A stretch of DNA of 64,000 nucleotides. Source: Streptomyces sp. ISL-36 (GTDB taxonomy: Bacteria > Actinomycetota > Actinomycetes > Streptomycetales > Streptomycetaceae). Under the pieces are notes generated by a model. That model ran no database searches and was not told the DNA's origin. It worked only from the letters and a program-made list of their open reading frames with translations. Below, one piece after another: positions 41,261-49,858 of the stretch. Every line of letters starts with the position of its first letter. The stretch's first letter is position 1. The translations under genes were made by a program, and so were the position numbers. The stretch is taken from contig NZ_JAGGOS010000019.1 in the NCBI RefSeq assembly GCF_018614205.1, positions 119,584 to 183,583 of the forward strand, read 5' to 3'.

Positions 41261-41877
41261 CTACCCGCCCTGCCGGAGTGACCGCGCCAACTCCGCCGCC
41301 CGCGCCAGGTGTCCGGCTCTGACCTCCGCCCAGGGCGGGGCGACGACGCCGCTCCCGCTCTCCCCGCCCGCCGCGCCGCCGAAGACGACGAAATCGCTCG
41401 ACTCCGCTCGCGCACCGATGCGGTCGGTGAGCATGACGGTCCTCATCGCCTGGTAGCACCCGACGCCTCCAGGTCGGCGATGCTGTACCCGGCCGTGCAC
41501 AGCACCAACGCCTTCCGGGCCACACACACCCCGGCCGGCTTGTACGCGAACCCCACCGTCCACACGCGGTCGAACCAGCCCTTGAGCCGTGCGGGGCAGT
41601 CGGCCCACCACACCGGGTAGAGGAACACCCACACATCGGCGGCGGCCAGCTTCGCGTGTTCGGCCGCGATGTCCTCGGGAACCGGGACATCCGTACGGTG
41701 GCCGGATTCCCGCTCGTATTCCGCGCGCGTGAGTTCCGAGCGGAAGTCCATCGCGTAGAGGTCCGAGAGCGTGTACGTGAGTCCGGCCTCGTCGAGACCG
41801 CTCAGGAACGCGCCGAGAACCTCACGCGTGAAGCCCTGCTCGCTCGGGTGGGCGTAGACGACATGAACGTGAGTCAC
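41261..41877 (-). pseudogene. NAD(P)H quinone oxidoreductase (flavodoxin-like), frameshifted
   Basis: From GTG 41877 the frame reads a Flavodoxin_2 protein ('VHVVYAHPSEQGFTREVLG', 'VWVFLYPVWWADCPARLKGW') to about residue 139, then stops. The next frame continues without loss: 'GCYQAMRTVMLTDRIGAR' to the stop at 41261. Restoring one G in the run TCGGGTGC (plus-strand CCC at 41459-41461) joins them into a 205-residue FMN-dependent oxidoreductase of normal length. GAGAAT ends six bases before the GTG, so the transcript is probably leaderless. Confidence 0.8.
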
Positions 41878-41883
41878 ACGCTC

Positions 41884-41889
41884 ATTCTC
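41884..41889 (-). promoter_or_regulatory. -10 box for a leaderless transcript
   Basis: On the minus strand GAGAAT is followed by six bases and the GTG at 41877 of the quinone oxidoreductase, with no ribosome-binding site between. Confidence 0.45.
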
Positions 41890-41925
41890 GCGCGGCCCCC
41901 GGGACGGGAGAGGGGCGGTGCGTCG

Positions 41926-42534
41926 TCATGCCCCGTGCCCCTTCTCCGGCAGCAGACGGGTGAGAGGGGTGTCCACGAGGTGCTCGGCGAGGAACCAGGC
42001 CTGCGCCTCGCCGCCCCGGATCACCTCCGAGACGATCAGGTCGTTGCTGCCGTCGTCGCCGAGGTCCGCCAGCCGGCGGGCCGACTCGCGGGCGTCGATG
42101 AGGATCGTCTCGTGGGCCTCGAGGAGCCGCGACAGCATGGCGGGCACCTCCTCGACGCCGTCCGGAGGACGCGGCACCGCCGTGATCTCCGCGGCGTGCC
42201 GCGGATCGCCGACGGCGACGCCACCGAGGCTCTGCACGCGTTCGGCGAGCGCGTCGACGACGGCGAGCTGCGCCTCGGCGTGCCGGTCGAGCAGCAGATG
42301 CAGCTGATGGAAGGTCGCGCCCCGCATCAGCCAGTGGTGCTTCTTGTAGAGCGCGTACAGCATCTGGGTGTCGGCGAGGAGCTGGTTCAGGCGCTGGCAG
42401 GCGTACATCCGCGCCTCGAAGGACAGGCCGATCGGCAACTGCCGCACCGTGCCGAACGGCTGGATCACCTCGCCCTTCTGGTGCAGCCACGGCTGGCTGC
42501 TGCTGCTCCTGGGCTGGGACGTGCTGGTGGTCAT
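41926..42534 (-). CDS. dps: Dps DNA-protection ferritin
   Basis: A 202-residue Dps protein, which forms a dodecamer, oxidises and stores iron with peroxide and protects DNA. The inter-subunit ferroxidase ligands are visible: His residues in 'KKHHWLMRGATFHQLH' and 'LLLDRHAEAQLAVVDAL'. The N-terminal 20 residues are Ser/Gln-rich. GGAGG lies seven bases before the ATG. It is divergent from a disulfide-type flavoprotein; the gap carries a regulatory block also found before the esterase at 46113. Confidence 0.92.
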   Translation of the reverse strand: MTTSTSQPRSSSSQPWLHQKGEVIQPFGTVRQLPIGLSFEARMYACQRLNQLLADTQMLYALYKKHHWLMRGATFHQLHLLLDRHAEAQLAVVDALAERVQSLGGVAVGDPRHAAEITAVPRPPDGVEEVPAMLSRLLEAHETILIDARESARRLADLGDDGSNDLIVSEVIRGGEAQAWFLAEHLVDTPLTRLLPEKGHGA

Positions 42535-42578
42535 GGGCTGGCCTCCTGGGGTGCCGTGCTGGGCGTACCCGAGGGACG

Positions 42579-42661
42579 CTAGGCGTCCCGCTACGGGGCG
42601 CGTTGACCGACAGCGCATGCGGTGCGGTCCGCCAGTGCACTGAGTGCGGTGGCCCGGACCG
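42579..42661. promoter_or_regulatory. dps upstream block, copy A
   Basis: From the dps side: GCCTAGCG (minus strand, CTAGGC at 42579) as a possible -10, GTCAAC about 17 bp further up as -35, then CCGACAGCGCATG (42607-42619) and the 10-bp palindrome CAGTGCACTG (42633-42642), with CGGTCCG (42625) and CGGACCG (42655) as outer inverted arms. The same ordered set recurs at 46211-46319. GGGTAC at 42567-42562 (minus strand) also fits a SigB -10. GGGACGC-TAG-GCGTCCC (42573-42589) is a further palindrome over the -10. Confidence 0.55.
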
Positions 42662-42793
42662 TCGTTCACTCCGGGGCCAGAACCCGTGCGCGCGACGGAC
42701 ACGGGTCTTCGGCCGGCCGACCTAGCCTCGCCGGACAGCCCACGCCCGTGGAGCCGACGACCCCGCGACGACGAGGAAAGAGGAGAGACGGTC

Positions 42794-44161
42794 ATGAGCG
42801 CGAACGAACAGGTGGATGTGGTGGTCGTCGGGCTGGGCCCGGGAGGCGAGTACGTCGCGGGCACGCTCGCCGAGGCCGGACTGGATGTGGTGGGCGTCGA
42901 GGCGGAACTCGTCGGAGGGGAGTGCCCGTACTGGGGGTGCGTGCCCAGCAAGATGATGATCCGGGCAGGGAACCTGCTGGCCGAGGCGGGGCGGGTGAGT
43001 GCCCTGGCCGGTGAAGCGACCCTGACGCCGGACTGGGACAGGGTCGCCCGGCGTATCCGCGGCGAGGCCACGGACGACTGGAACGACCGCGTCGCCGCCG
43101 AGCGTCTCGCGGCCAAGGGCGGTCGACTCGTCCGGGGAACGGGCCGCCTTTCCGGGCCGCGCCGGGTGACGGTCGGCGACCGGACCTTCGCGGCACGACG
43201 AGGCGTGGTGCTGGCCACCGGTGCCCGGCCCAGGATCCCGGCGATACCGGGGCTCGACGGAACGCCGTACTGGACCAACCGTGACGCCATGGCCGCCAGG
43301 GAGCTGCCGACGTCGATGCTCGTCCTCGGCGGGGGCGCCATCGGTGTCGAGATCGCCCAGGTCTTCCAGAGGTTCACCTGCGCGGTCACGGTCATCGAGG
43401 GTCAGGACCGTCTGCTGTCCCAGGAGGAGCCGGAGGCCGGTGAGCTGGTCGCGGACGTCCTGCGCAGGGAGGGCGTCACCGTGCGCACCGGAGCTCGGGT
43501 GCGCCAGGTCAGCCATGACGGCGCCCGGTTCACCGTCCGCCTGGAGGGCGACGGGGAACCGCTGTACGCCGAACGGCTTCTGGTGGCCACCGGGCGCCAC
43601 GCCGACCTGGCGGGGCCGGCCGTCGACACGGTGGGGCTGGATCCGACGGCGGGAGCCGTGCCCACGGACGGGCAGATGCGCGCCGGCGAGGGGTTGTGGG
43701 CCGTCGGTGACATCACCGGCCGCGGCGCGTTCACCCATGTGTCGATGTACCAGGCGCAGATCGCCGTACGGGACATCCTCGGGCAGCCCGGTCCCGACGC
43801 CGACTACCGGGCGCTGCCCCGCGTCACCTTCACCGATCCGGAGATCGGTGCCGTGGGGGTGACGGAACGCCAGGCCCGTGAACAGGGGCTGCGGATCCGT
43901 ACCAGCGTGGTGAGCCTGGCTTCCTCGACGCGAGGCTGGGTCCACGGGCCGGGCAACGACGGATTCGTCAAGCTCGTCGAGGACGCGGACCGAGGGGTGC
44001 TGATCGGGGCGACGTCGGCCGGACCGGCGGGAGGCGAGGTGCTCTACGGGTTGAACGTGGCCGTCCACGCCGAGGTGCCCGTGAGCCGGCTCCAGCACAT
44101 GATCTACACGTACCCCACCTTCCACCGCACGGTCGAGGCCGCCCTCGGAGCCCTCCGCTGA
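42794..44161 (+). CDS. mercuric-reductase-like FAD-dependent disulfide oxidoreductase
   Basis: A 455-residue class I pyridine-nucleotide disulfide oxidoreductase. FAD motif 'VVVGLGPGGEYVA', redox-active pair C-P-Y-W-G-C at about residues 44-49, NAD motif 'MLVLGGGAIGVEIA', second FAD contact 'LWAVGDITG'. The C-terminal active-site segment reads 'IYTYPTFHRTVE' with Tyr in place of the catalytic His of lipoamide or glutathione reductase, as in the MerA-like branch, but no C-terminal Cys-Cys is present. It may reduce quinones, metals or a thiol. GAGGAGAG precedes the ATG. Divergent from dps. Confidence 0.87.
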   Translation: MSANEQVDVVVVGLGPGGEYVAGTLAEAGLDVVGVEAELVGGECPYWGCVPSKMMIRAGNLLAEAGRVSALAGEATLTPDWDRVARRIRGEATDDWNDRVAAERLAAKGGRLVRGTGRLSGPRRVTVGDRTFAARRGVVLATGARPRIPAIPGLDGTPYWTNRDAMAARELPTSMLVLGGGAIGVEIAQVFQRFTCAVTVIEGQDRLLSQEEPEAGELVADVLRREGVTVRTGARVRQVSHDGARFTVRLEGDGEPLYAERLLVATGRHADLAGPAVDTVGLDPTAGAVPTDGQMRAGEGLWAVGDITGRGAFTHVSMYQAQIAVRDILGQPGPDADYRALPRVTFTDPEIGAVGVTERQAREQGLRIRTSVVSLASSTRGWVHGPGNDGFVKLVEDADRGVLIGATSAGPAGGEVLYGLNVAVHAEVPVSRLQHMIYTYPTFHRTVEAALGALR

Positions 44162-44205
44162 GCGCACCGCTGAGCACTCCGCAGAGCGCTCCGCCGATGT
44201 GTGCG

Positions 44206-44244
44206 CGCGAACTCCCCGTACCGTTCCGGTACGGGGAGTTCGCG
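44206..44244. terminator. 17-bp hairpin, bidirectional terminator
   Basis: CGCGAACTCCCCGTACC (44206-44222) pairs perfectly with the complementary arm at 44228-44244 over a five-base loop, between the converging flavoprotein and hydrolase genes. It is the strongest terminator in the window. Confidence 0.92.
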
Positions 44245-44278
44245 TGTGACGGGGGACGGCCATCGCCCTGACGTGTGG

Positions 44279-45001
44279 TCAGCTCGTGGCGCGCACCGCG
44301 TCACGGATCAACTCCGCGACCTCCTTGGGCCGGGACACCGCCACGGCGTGCGAGGCGCCCTCGACCTCGACGATCGTCGCCCCGGCCCGCTTCGCGCCGA
44401 AACGCTGGACCTCCGGGTTGATCGCCTGGTCCGCCGCCGCGACCAGCGCCCAGGACGGCTTGGTCCGCCACGCGGCGGCCGATGCGGTCTCGGTGAAGGC
44501 CGAAGCCGCGAGGGGGCGCTGCGCCACCGCCAGAACCTTGGTGACGTCCGCCGGGACGTCGGCGGCGAAGATCTCCGGGAACGCCTCGGCCCTGATCGTG
44601 ACCTCGACCGCGGGCTCAGCGCCCTCCACGGGGTACGTCGCCTCCTTCAAGTTGCTGACGAGCGACGAGAGGGGGAAGCGGCCCTGCAGCTCGCCCAGGC
44701 TCTCGCCCTCCTCGGTCGCGTAGGCCGCGACGTAGACCAGCCCGACGACGTTGTCCGTCGTGCCGGCGACCGAGATGAGAGCTCCGCCGTACGAGTGGCC
44801 GACCAGCACCACCGGGCCGTCGATCTGGGCGGCCACGGAGGCGATGTACGCGGCGTCGGAGGCGAGGCCGCGCAGCGGGTTCGACGGCGCGACAACGGGG
44901 ATGCCGTGATGCTGCAGCTCCGCGATGACCCCCGTCCAGCTGGCCGCGTCCGCGAACGCTCCGTGGACGAGGACGGCGGTGGGTGTGGGGTTCGTCGTCA
45001 T
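44279..45001 (-). CDS. alpha/beta hydrolase (SalR/EstA-like small esterase)
   Basis: A 240-residue hydrolase with 'AVLVHGAFADAASW' as the oxyanion segment, nucleophile elbow 'GHSYGG' and C-terminal histidine in 'VEGASHAVAVSRP'. This compact subgroup is common beside esterases and oxidoreductases and acts on small esters or as plant-type hydroxynitrile-lyase relatives. AGGAG precedes the ATG. It lies 119 bp downstream of the esterase on the same strand; the gap on the coding strand is a long pyrimidine-rich tract with no clear terminator, so the two may be co-transcribed. Confidence 0.87.
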   Translation of the reverse strand: MTTNPTPTAVLVHGAFADAASWTGVIAELQHHGIPVVAPSNPLRGLASDAAYIASVAAQIDGPVVLVGHSYGGALISVAGTTDNVVGLVYVAAYATEEGESLGELQGRFPLSSLVSNLKEATYPVEGAEPAVEVTIRAEAFPEIFAADVPADVTKVLAVAQRPLAASAFTETASAAAWRTKPSWALVAAADQAINPEVQRFGAKRAGATIVEVEGASHAVAVSRPKEVAELIRDAVRATS

Positions 45002-45120
45002 GTCTGGCTGATCTCCTGTGGTGGAAAGGGAAGGGGAAAGGGAAGGGGGCGGAAGGTGGAACCGTTTGCGGAATTGCTCGGAGGCGACCGCGATGTGACT
45101 GTGCGTCAGGGATGCGGGTG

Positions 45121-46113
45121 TCAGCCGGCGTGGAGCGCGTTCCGCAGGGTGCCGGTGGCCAGCGTGATGGCGGCCTCGGCGGCGTGGGTGCCGCGCAGGG
45201 CGTTGAGCATGACGAAGTCGTGGATCACACCCTGGAAGCGGACGGCGGTGACCGGGACGCCTGCCTCGCGCAGCTTGTTGGCGTACGCCTCGCCCTCGTC
45301 GCGGAGCACGTCGGCCTCGCCCGTGATGACCAGAGCCGGCGGCAGGCCGGTCAGCTGCTCGGTGGTGGCCCGCAGCGGGGAGGCGGTGATCTGGGCGCGG
45401 TCGGCCTCGTCGGTGGTGTACTGGTCCCAGAACCACTGCATGCCGTCGCGCCGCAGGAAGTAGCCGGTGGCGAACTGCTGGTACGACGCGGTGTCGAAGT
45501 TCGCGTCCGTGACCGGGTAGAACAGCACCTGCTGGACCAGCGGGATGTCGCCGCGCTCCTTGGCCATCAGCGTCAGCGCCGCGGTCATGTTGCCGCCGAC
45601 GGAGTCGCCGGCCACGGCCAGCCGTGACCCGTCCAGGTCCTTGGACGCGCCCTGCTGGACGACCCACCGGGCGACGGCGTAGTTCTGCTCGATGGCCACC
45701 GGGTAGCGGACCTCGGGGGAGAGGTCGTACTCCGGGAAGACCACGGCGGCGTTCGCGCCCACGGCGAGTTCGCGCACCAGGCGGTCGTGCGTGTGGGCGT
45801 TGCCGAACACCCAGCCCGCGCCGTGGATGTAGAGGATCACCGGCAGCGTTCCCTCGGCACCGGCGGGCTTGACGATGCGGGCCCGGACGCTGCCCGTCGG
45901 GCCACCCGACACCGTGATCCACTCCTCTTCGATGTCCGGCATGTCGATCTCGCCGGACTGCACCTCGTCGACCGCCTTACGGCCCTCGGCGGGCGGCAGG
46001 TCGAAGAGGTAGGGCGGGTTGGCGGTCGCTTCGGTGAACGCGGCCGCCGCCGACTCCAGGACCGGTCGTACCGGCTCAGCGGCGTGTCGTACCGGCTCAA
46101 CGGCGTCGGACAT
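45121..46113 (-). CDS. HSL-family esterase/lipase
   Basis: A 330-residue carboxylesterase of the hormone-sensitive-lipase group: oxyanion motif 'YIHGAGWVFGN' (HGAG instead of the usual HGGG), nucleophile 'GDSVGGN', acid in 'GEADVLRDEGE' and histidine in 'GVIHDFVML'. It would hydrolyse short-chain esters in the cytoplasm. The ATG at 46113 is preceded by a GGAGG. Its 381-bp upstream gap holds a regulatory block nearly the same as that of dps. Confidence 0.9.
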   Translation of the reverse strand: MSDAVEPVRHAAEPVRPVLESAAAAFTEATANPPYLFDLPPAEGRKAVDEVQSGEIDMPDIEEEWITVSGGPTGSVRARIVKPAGAEGTLPVILYIHGAGWVFGNAHTHDRLVRELAVGANAAVVFPEYDLSPEVRYPVAIEQNYAVARWVVQQGASKDLDGSRLAVAGDSVGGNMTAALTLMAKERGDIPLVQQVLFYPVTDANFDTASYQQFATGYFLRRDGMQWFWDQYTTDEADRAQITASPLRATTEQLTGLPPALVITGEADVLRDEGEAYANKLREAGVPVTAVRFQGVIHDFVMLNALRGTHAAEAAITLATGTLRNALHAG

Positions 46114-46210
46114 GGGGGCCTCCTGCGTTCCGTGTGATGCGCCGGTCTCTCCGGCGAGGGGGGCGACGCCCGGGCGGACCTGCTGATCCGCGGCGCCGTC
46201 GATCACCACG

Positions 46211-46319
46211 CTAGGCCTGGGACGGTCCCGCCGCTTGACCACGAGCGCACCAGTGGTGAACCGACAGCGCATGGAACGGCACGCAGTGCACTGCCGGACC
46301 GTTCGCGGTGCGCTGTCGG
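46211..46319. promoter_or_regulatory. esterase upstream block, copy B
   Basis: In the 381-bp gap between the esterase and the amidohydrolase: CTAGGC at 46211 (minus-strand GCCTAGCG, possible -10), GTCAAG about 18 bp further up, then CCGACAGCGCATG at 46261-46273, palindrome CAGTGCACTG at 46284-46293, CGGACCG at 46295-46301, and TGCGCTGTCGG at 46309-46319, which is the exact inverse of CCGACAGCGCA. Order and orientation toward the minus-strand gene match copy A at dps. The remaining parts of the gap show nothing else. Confidence 0.6.
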
Positions 46320-46494
46320 GAAACACCGCCCCTCATGATCGAAATAGCCTGGCGGCGAAGCAGCTGCGGGCTGCCGGGTCCTTCCTGTGCCGCACCACGC
46401 ACCACGGACGCGGGGCATGCGCCTCGGACGAGCGTGGGCACGGTGAGGGAGGCCGGCCGGCTCCTCCTCGCCCCGCTGCTGCCGATCCGGAGGG

Positions 46495-48459
46495 ATGTCG
46501 ATCCCGATCGAAATCGACGCTGCCACGCCCCAGGAGGTTGTCGAAAAGGTGTCCACGATGCCCGTCGGTGGGCTGGTTCCCAGCGCCGCCGACAACCCCG
46601 CGGACCTCGTCGTCCGCAACGCGAAGATCCACACCGGAGACCCGGGCCGCCCCCAGGCCGAGGCGATCGCCATCCGCGCGGGCGTCATCACCGTCGTCGG
46701 CGACGACAACGACGTCGCTCCCCATGTCGGCCCGGCCACGCAGGTGGTCGACGCCCTCGGCCGCCGGATCGTCCCCGGCCTCAACGACTCCCACCTGCAC
46801 GTCATCCGCGGTGGGCTCAACTACGTGCTGGAGCTGCGGTGGGACGGCGTTCCCACGCTGCGCCAGGGTCTGGCGATGCTCCGCGAACAGGCGGCCCGCA
46901 CGCCGAAGGGCCAATGGGTGCGGGTGGTGGGAGGCTGGTCCGCCGAGCAGTTCGCCGAACGGCGGCTGCCCACCGTCGCCGAGCTGAACGCCGCCGCGCC
47001 GGACACCCCCGTGTTCGTGCTGCACCTGTACCAGGCCGCGGTGCTCAACCGGGCGGCGCTCAAGGCCGCCGGTTACACCCGGGACACCCCCGCGCCCAAG
47101 GGCGGCCAGATCGTACGGGGCAGGGACGGCGAGCCCACGGGCCTGCTGCTGGCCGCTCCCAGCGCCCTCGTCCTCTACTCGACCCTGGCCAAGGCCCCGA
47201 TGCTCGACGGCGAGGACAAGAAGACCTCCACCCGTCATTTCCTCAAGGAACTGAACAGGTTCGGACTGACGTCCGCGATCGACGCGGCCGGCGGATTCCA
47301 GAACTTCCCCGACAACTACAGCACGGTCGCCGAACTGGCCGAGGCCGGTCAACTGTCGCTCCGTATCGCCTATCACCTCTTCCCGCAGACCGCGGGCCAG
47401 GAGGTGGCGGACCTCGCCCGCTGGATCGAGACGGCCCGCCCGGAGGACGGGGACGAATGGCTGCGCCTCAACGGTGCGGGCGAGAACCTCACGTGGGCCG
47501 CGGCGGACTTCGAGAACTTCGCCCAGCCGCGTCCCGAACTCACATCCGACTACGAGGTGGAATTCGAGAAGGCCGTACGCCTTCTCATGGAGAACGGCTG
47601 GGGATTCCGGCTGCACGCCACCTATGACGAGACCATCCGCCGCGACCTCGCCGTATTCGAGAAACTCGCCGCCGAAGGACTCTTCCCGGCCGGGAACCGG
47701 TGGCTGTTCGACCACGCGGAGACCGTCTCCGCGGACAGCCTCGACCGCGTGGCCGCCCTCGGTGGCGCCATGTCGGTGCAGAACCGTCTCTCCTTCCAGA
47801 GCGAGGCGTTCGTACGCCGTTACGGCCCCGCCGCCGCCGCCGACGCCCCTCCGATCCGGGCCATGCTGGAGCGCGGCCTGACCGTCGGCGCCGGAACCGA
47901 CGCCACCCGCGTCTCCACGTACAACCCGTGGATCGCCCTGCACTGGCTGGTGTCCGGCCGCTCCGTCGGCGACCTGGTCGTCCGCCCGCCCCACAACCGG
48001 GTCGACCGGCGCACCGCGCTGGCGATGTTCACCGAAGCGGGTGCCGCGCTCACCGGCGAAGAAGGCATCAAGGGAGTCCTGCGACCGGGCTTCCTCGGGG
48101 ACCTCGCCGTCCTCTCCCAGGACTACTTCGCGGTGCCGGAGCCGGAGATCGCCCACATCGAGTCCCTGCTGATGGTCGTGGGCGGCCGGATCGTCCACGC
48201 CGTGGCGGAGTACGAGGGGCTCGACGAGGAGTTGCCGTCGGTCGGCCCGGAGTGGAGCCCGGTGGCGCACTTCGGCGGCTACCACGCGACCGGCTCGGCG
48301 TCGGCGCTCCCGCCGCGTACCGGCGTTTCCGGTGCTCGCCAGGCGGAGTTGCTCGGGCAGGCCGTCGCCGAGTCGGAGCAGCACCGGCAGTGGCGCGCCC
48401 GTCGAGGCCTGGCCCCGGAAACCGAGAGCGGGGTCTTCGACCCCTGCTTCTCCCTGTGA
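46495..48459 (+). CDS. amidohydrolase (YtcJ-like)
   Basis: A 654-residue metal-dependent amidohydrolase. Residues about 38-95 form the beta-sandwich, with the first metal motif in 'PGLNDSHLHVIRGG'; later ligands are His in 'GFRLHATYDE', 'WLFDHAETV' and Asp in 'VGAGTDATRV'. This matches the YtcJ/LAF3 branch, whose natural substrates are mostly unknown amides or lactams. ATG 46495 is very close to its GGAGGG; ATG 46558, with AAAGG eight bases before it, is a serious alternative. It is followed by an isochorismatase-type gene on the same strand. Confidence 0.88.
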   Translation: MSIPIEIDAATPQEVVEKVSTMPVGGLVPSAADNPADLVVRNAKIHTGDPGRPQAEAIAIRAGVITVVGDDNDVAPHVGPATQVVDALGRRIVPGLNDSHLHVIRGGLNYVLELRWDGVPTLRQGLAMLREQAARTPKGQWVRVVGGWSAEQFAERRLPTVAELNAAAPDTPVFVLHLYQAAVLNRAALKAAGYTRDTPAPKGGQIVRGRDGEPTGLLLAAPSALVLYSTLAKAPMLDGEDKKTSTRHFLKELNRFGLTSAIDAAGGFQNFPDNYSTVAELAEAGQLSLRIAYHLFPQTAGQEVADLARWIETARPEDGDEWLRLNGAGENLTWAAADFENFAQPRPELTSDYEVEFEKAVRLLMENGWGFRLHATYDETIRRDLAVFEKLAAEGLFPAGNRWLFDHAETVSADSLDRVAALGGAMSVQNRLSFQSEAFVRRYGPAAAADAPPIRAMLERGLTVGAGTDATRVSTYNPWIALHWLVSGRSVGDLVVRPPHNRVDRRTALAMFTEAGAALTGEEGIKGVLRPGFLGDLAVLSQDYFAVPEPEIAHIESLLMVVGGRIVHAVAEYEGLDEELPSVGPEWSPVAHFGGYHATGSASALPPRTGVSGARQAELLGQAVAESEQHRQWRARRGLAPETESGVFDPCFSL

Positions 48460-48624
48460 ATCTCCGGGAGGGGGCCGGTCACGAGCCGCCCCTCCCGGGC
48501 CCGGAACACCGCCTCTCCGGCTCTCCGGCTCTCCGGGGGACACCCCCTCTCGCGCCGCAGACCGTGCGGCCGCCCAGCAGCGGACGTCCGTCCGCGCTCA
48601 CCACACCCATGGAAAGGCACACTC

Positions 48625-49287
48625 GTGATCGACATCTCCGAGGTCACCGCGGCCCCCGGCCCGGACCTGCTCACCCCCGACAACTGTGCCGTGCTCTTCG
48701 TGGACCACCAGCCGCAGATGTTCTTCGGTACCGGAAGCGGCGACCGCACCGCGATCATCAACGCGACGGTGGGCCTGGCGAAGGCCGCCAAGGCCTTCGA
48801 CGTGCCGGTCGTGTTGAGCACCGTGGCCGCCGAGTCCTTCTCCGGCCCGATCATGCCGCAGCTTCCGGCCGTCTTCCCGGACCAGAAGATCATCGACCGC
48901 ACGACCATGAACGCTTGGGAGGACGTCGCCTTCGTCGAGGCCGTCAAGGCGACCGGACGCAAGAAGCTCGTCATCGCCGGGCTGTGGACCGAGGTCTGCG
49001 TCGTCCTGCCCACGCTGTCCGCGATCTCCCAGGGCTACGAGGTCTACGTCGTCACGGACGCGTCCGGCGGAGTCAGCCCGCAGGCCCACGAGCACGCCGT
49101 CCAGCGCATGATCCAGGGCGGCGCCATACCGGTGACCTGGGTGCAGGTCCTCCTGGAGCTCCAGCGCGACTGGGCCCGCACGGAGACGTACGGCGCCGTG
49201 ACGGACGTGGTGAAGGAGCACGGCGGCGCCTACGGCCTCGGCATCGTCTACGCGCAGGCCGTCATCGGCGCCCACGCGGCCGGCTGA
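48625..49287 (+). CDS. isochorismatase-family hydrolase
   Basis: A 220-residue cysteine hydrolase (nicotinamidase/isochorismatase fold). The triad is visible: Asp in 'VLFVDHQPQ', Lys in the 'GRKKLVIAG' strand region and Cys in 'GLWTEVCVVLP'. It resembles the YcaC-like branch, which acts on small amides of unknown identity. GGAAAGG lies ahead of the GTG at 48625. It leads a three-gene operon with DoxX and DUF1275 proteins and follows the amidohydrolase by 165 bp. Confidence 0.9.
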   Translation: MIDISEVTAAPGPDLLTPDNCAVLFVDHQPQMFFGTGSGDRTAIINATVGLAKAAKAFDVPVVLSTVAAESFSGPIMPQLPAVFPDQKIIDRTTMNAWEDVAFVEAVKATGRKKLVIAGLWTEVCVVLPTLSAISQGYEVYVVTDASGGVSPQAHEHAVQRMIQGGAIPVTWVQVLLELQRDWARTETYGAVTDVVKEHGGAYGLGIVYAQAVIGAHAAG

Positions 49288-49333
49288 TCCCACCCCCGGT
49301 CGAGACGGAACGTCAGGAACAGGCAGGAACGCA

Positions 49334-49858
49334 ATGGACACCGGACTGTTGGTACTTCGGCTGGTGACGGGTCTCCTCGTCGCCGGGCACGGCGTGCAGA
49401 AAGTCAGTTTCCGGCTGGGAGGCAGCGGATTGGCGGGCGGGACGGAGGAGTTCCGCCGCGACGGCTTCCGCGGCGGCCGGTTCACCGCGCTCGCCGCGGG
49501 CGCCGGCCAGATCGGGGCCGGCCTGTTCCTGGCGGCCGGGCTTCTCACCCCCGCGGCGGCGATGGTCGCCATGGGGGTGATGACGGTCGCCGGCACCGTC
49601 AAACTGCCCCACGGGCTCTGGGTGCAGCACGACGGATACGAGTACCCGCTGGTGCTCGTCACCGTCGCCGCGGCGCTGGCGCTCACCGGACCGGGCCGCT
49701 GGTCGGTGGACCATGTGCTCGGACCGACCCCTTGGCCGCTGTGGGTCTCCGTGGCGGCCGTCGTGGTCGGCCCGGCCGGCGGACTGCTCACGCGTGCGCT
49801 CCTGCACCGCCCCTCCGTCGTGGAAGGAACACCTGAGCATGCGCAAGCTGCTGACTGA
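49334..49858 (+). CDS. DoxX-family membrane protein
   Basis: A 174-residue membrane protein with four hydrophobic helices and the DoxX start 'LLVLRLVTGLLVAGHGVQK'. DoxX proteins occur with thiosulfate/quinone systems and, in actinobacteria, with oxidative-stress membrane complexes. A GGAAC-type site precedes the ATG. Its last 20 bases overlap the next gene, so both are co-translated. The partner enzymes around it suggest a detoxification or catabolic cassette. Confidence 0.88.
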   Translation: MDTGLLVLRLVTGLLVAGHGVQKVSFRLGGSGLAGGTEEFRRDGFRGGRFTALAAGAGQIGAGLFLAAGLLTPAAAMVAMGVMTVAGTVKLPHGLWVQHDGYEYPLVLVTVAAALALTGPGRWSVDHVLGPTPWPLWVSVAAVVVGPAGGLLTRALLHRPSVVEGTPEHAQAAD

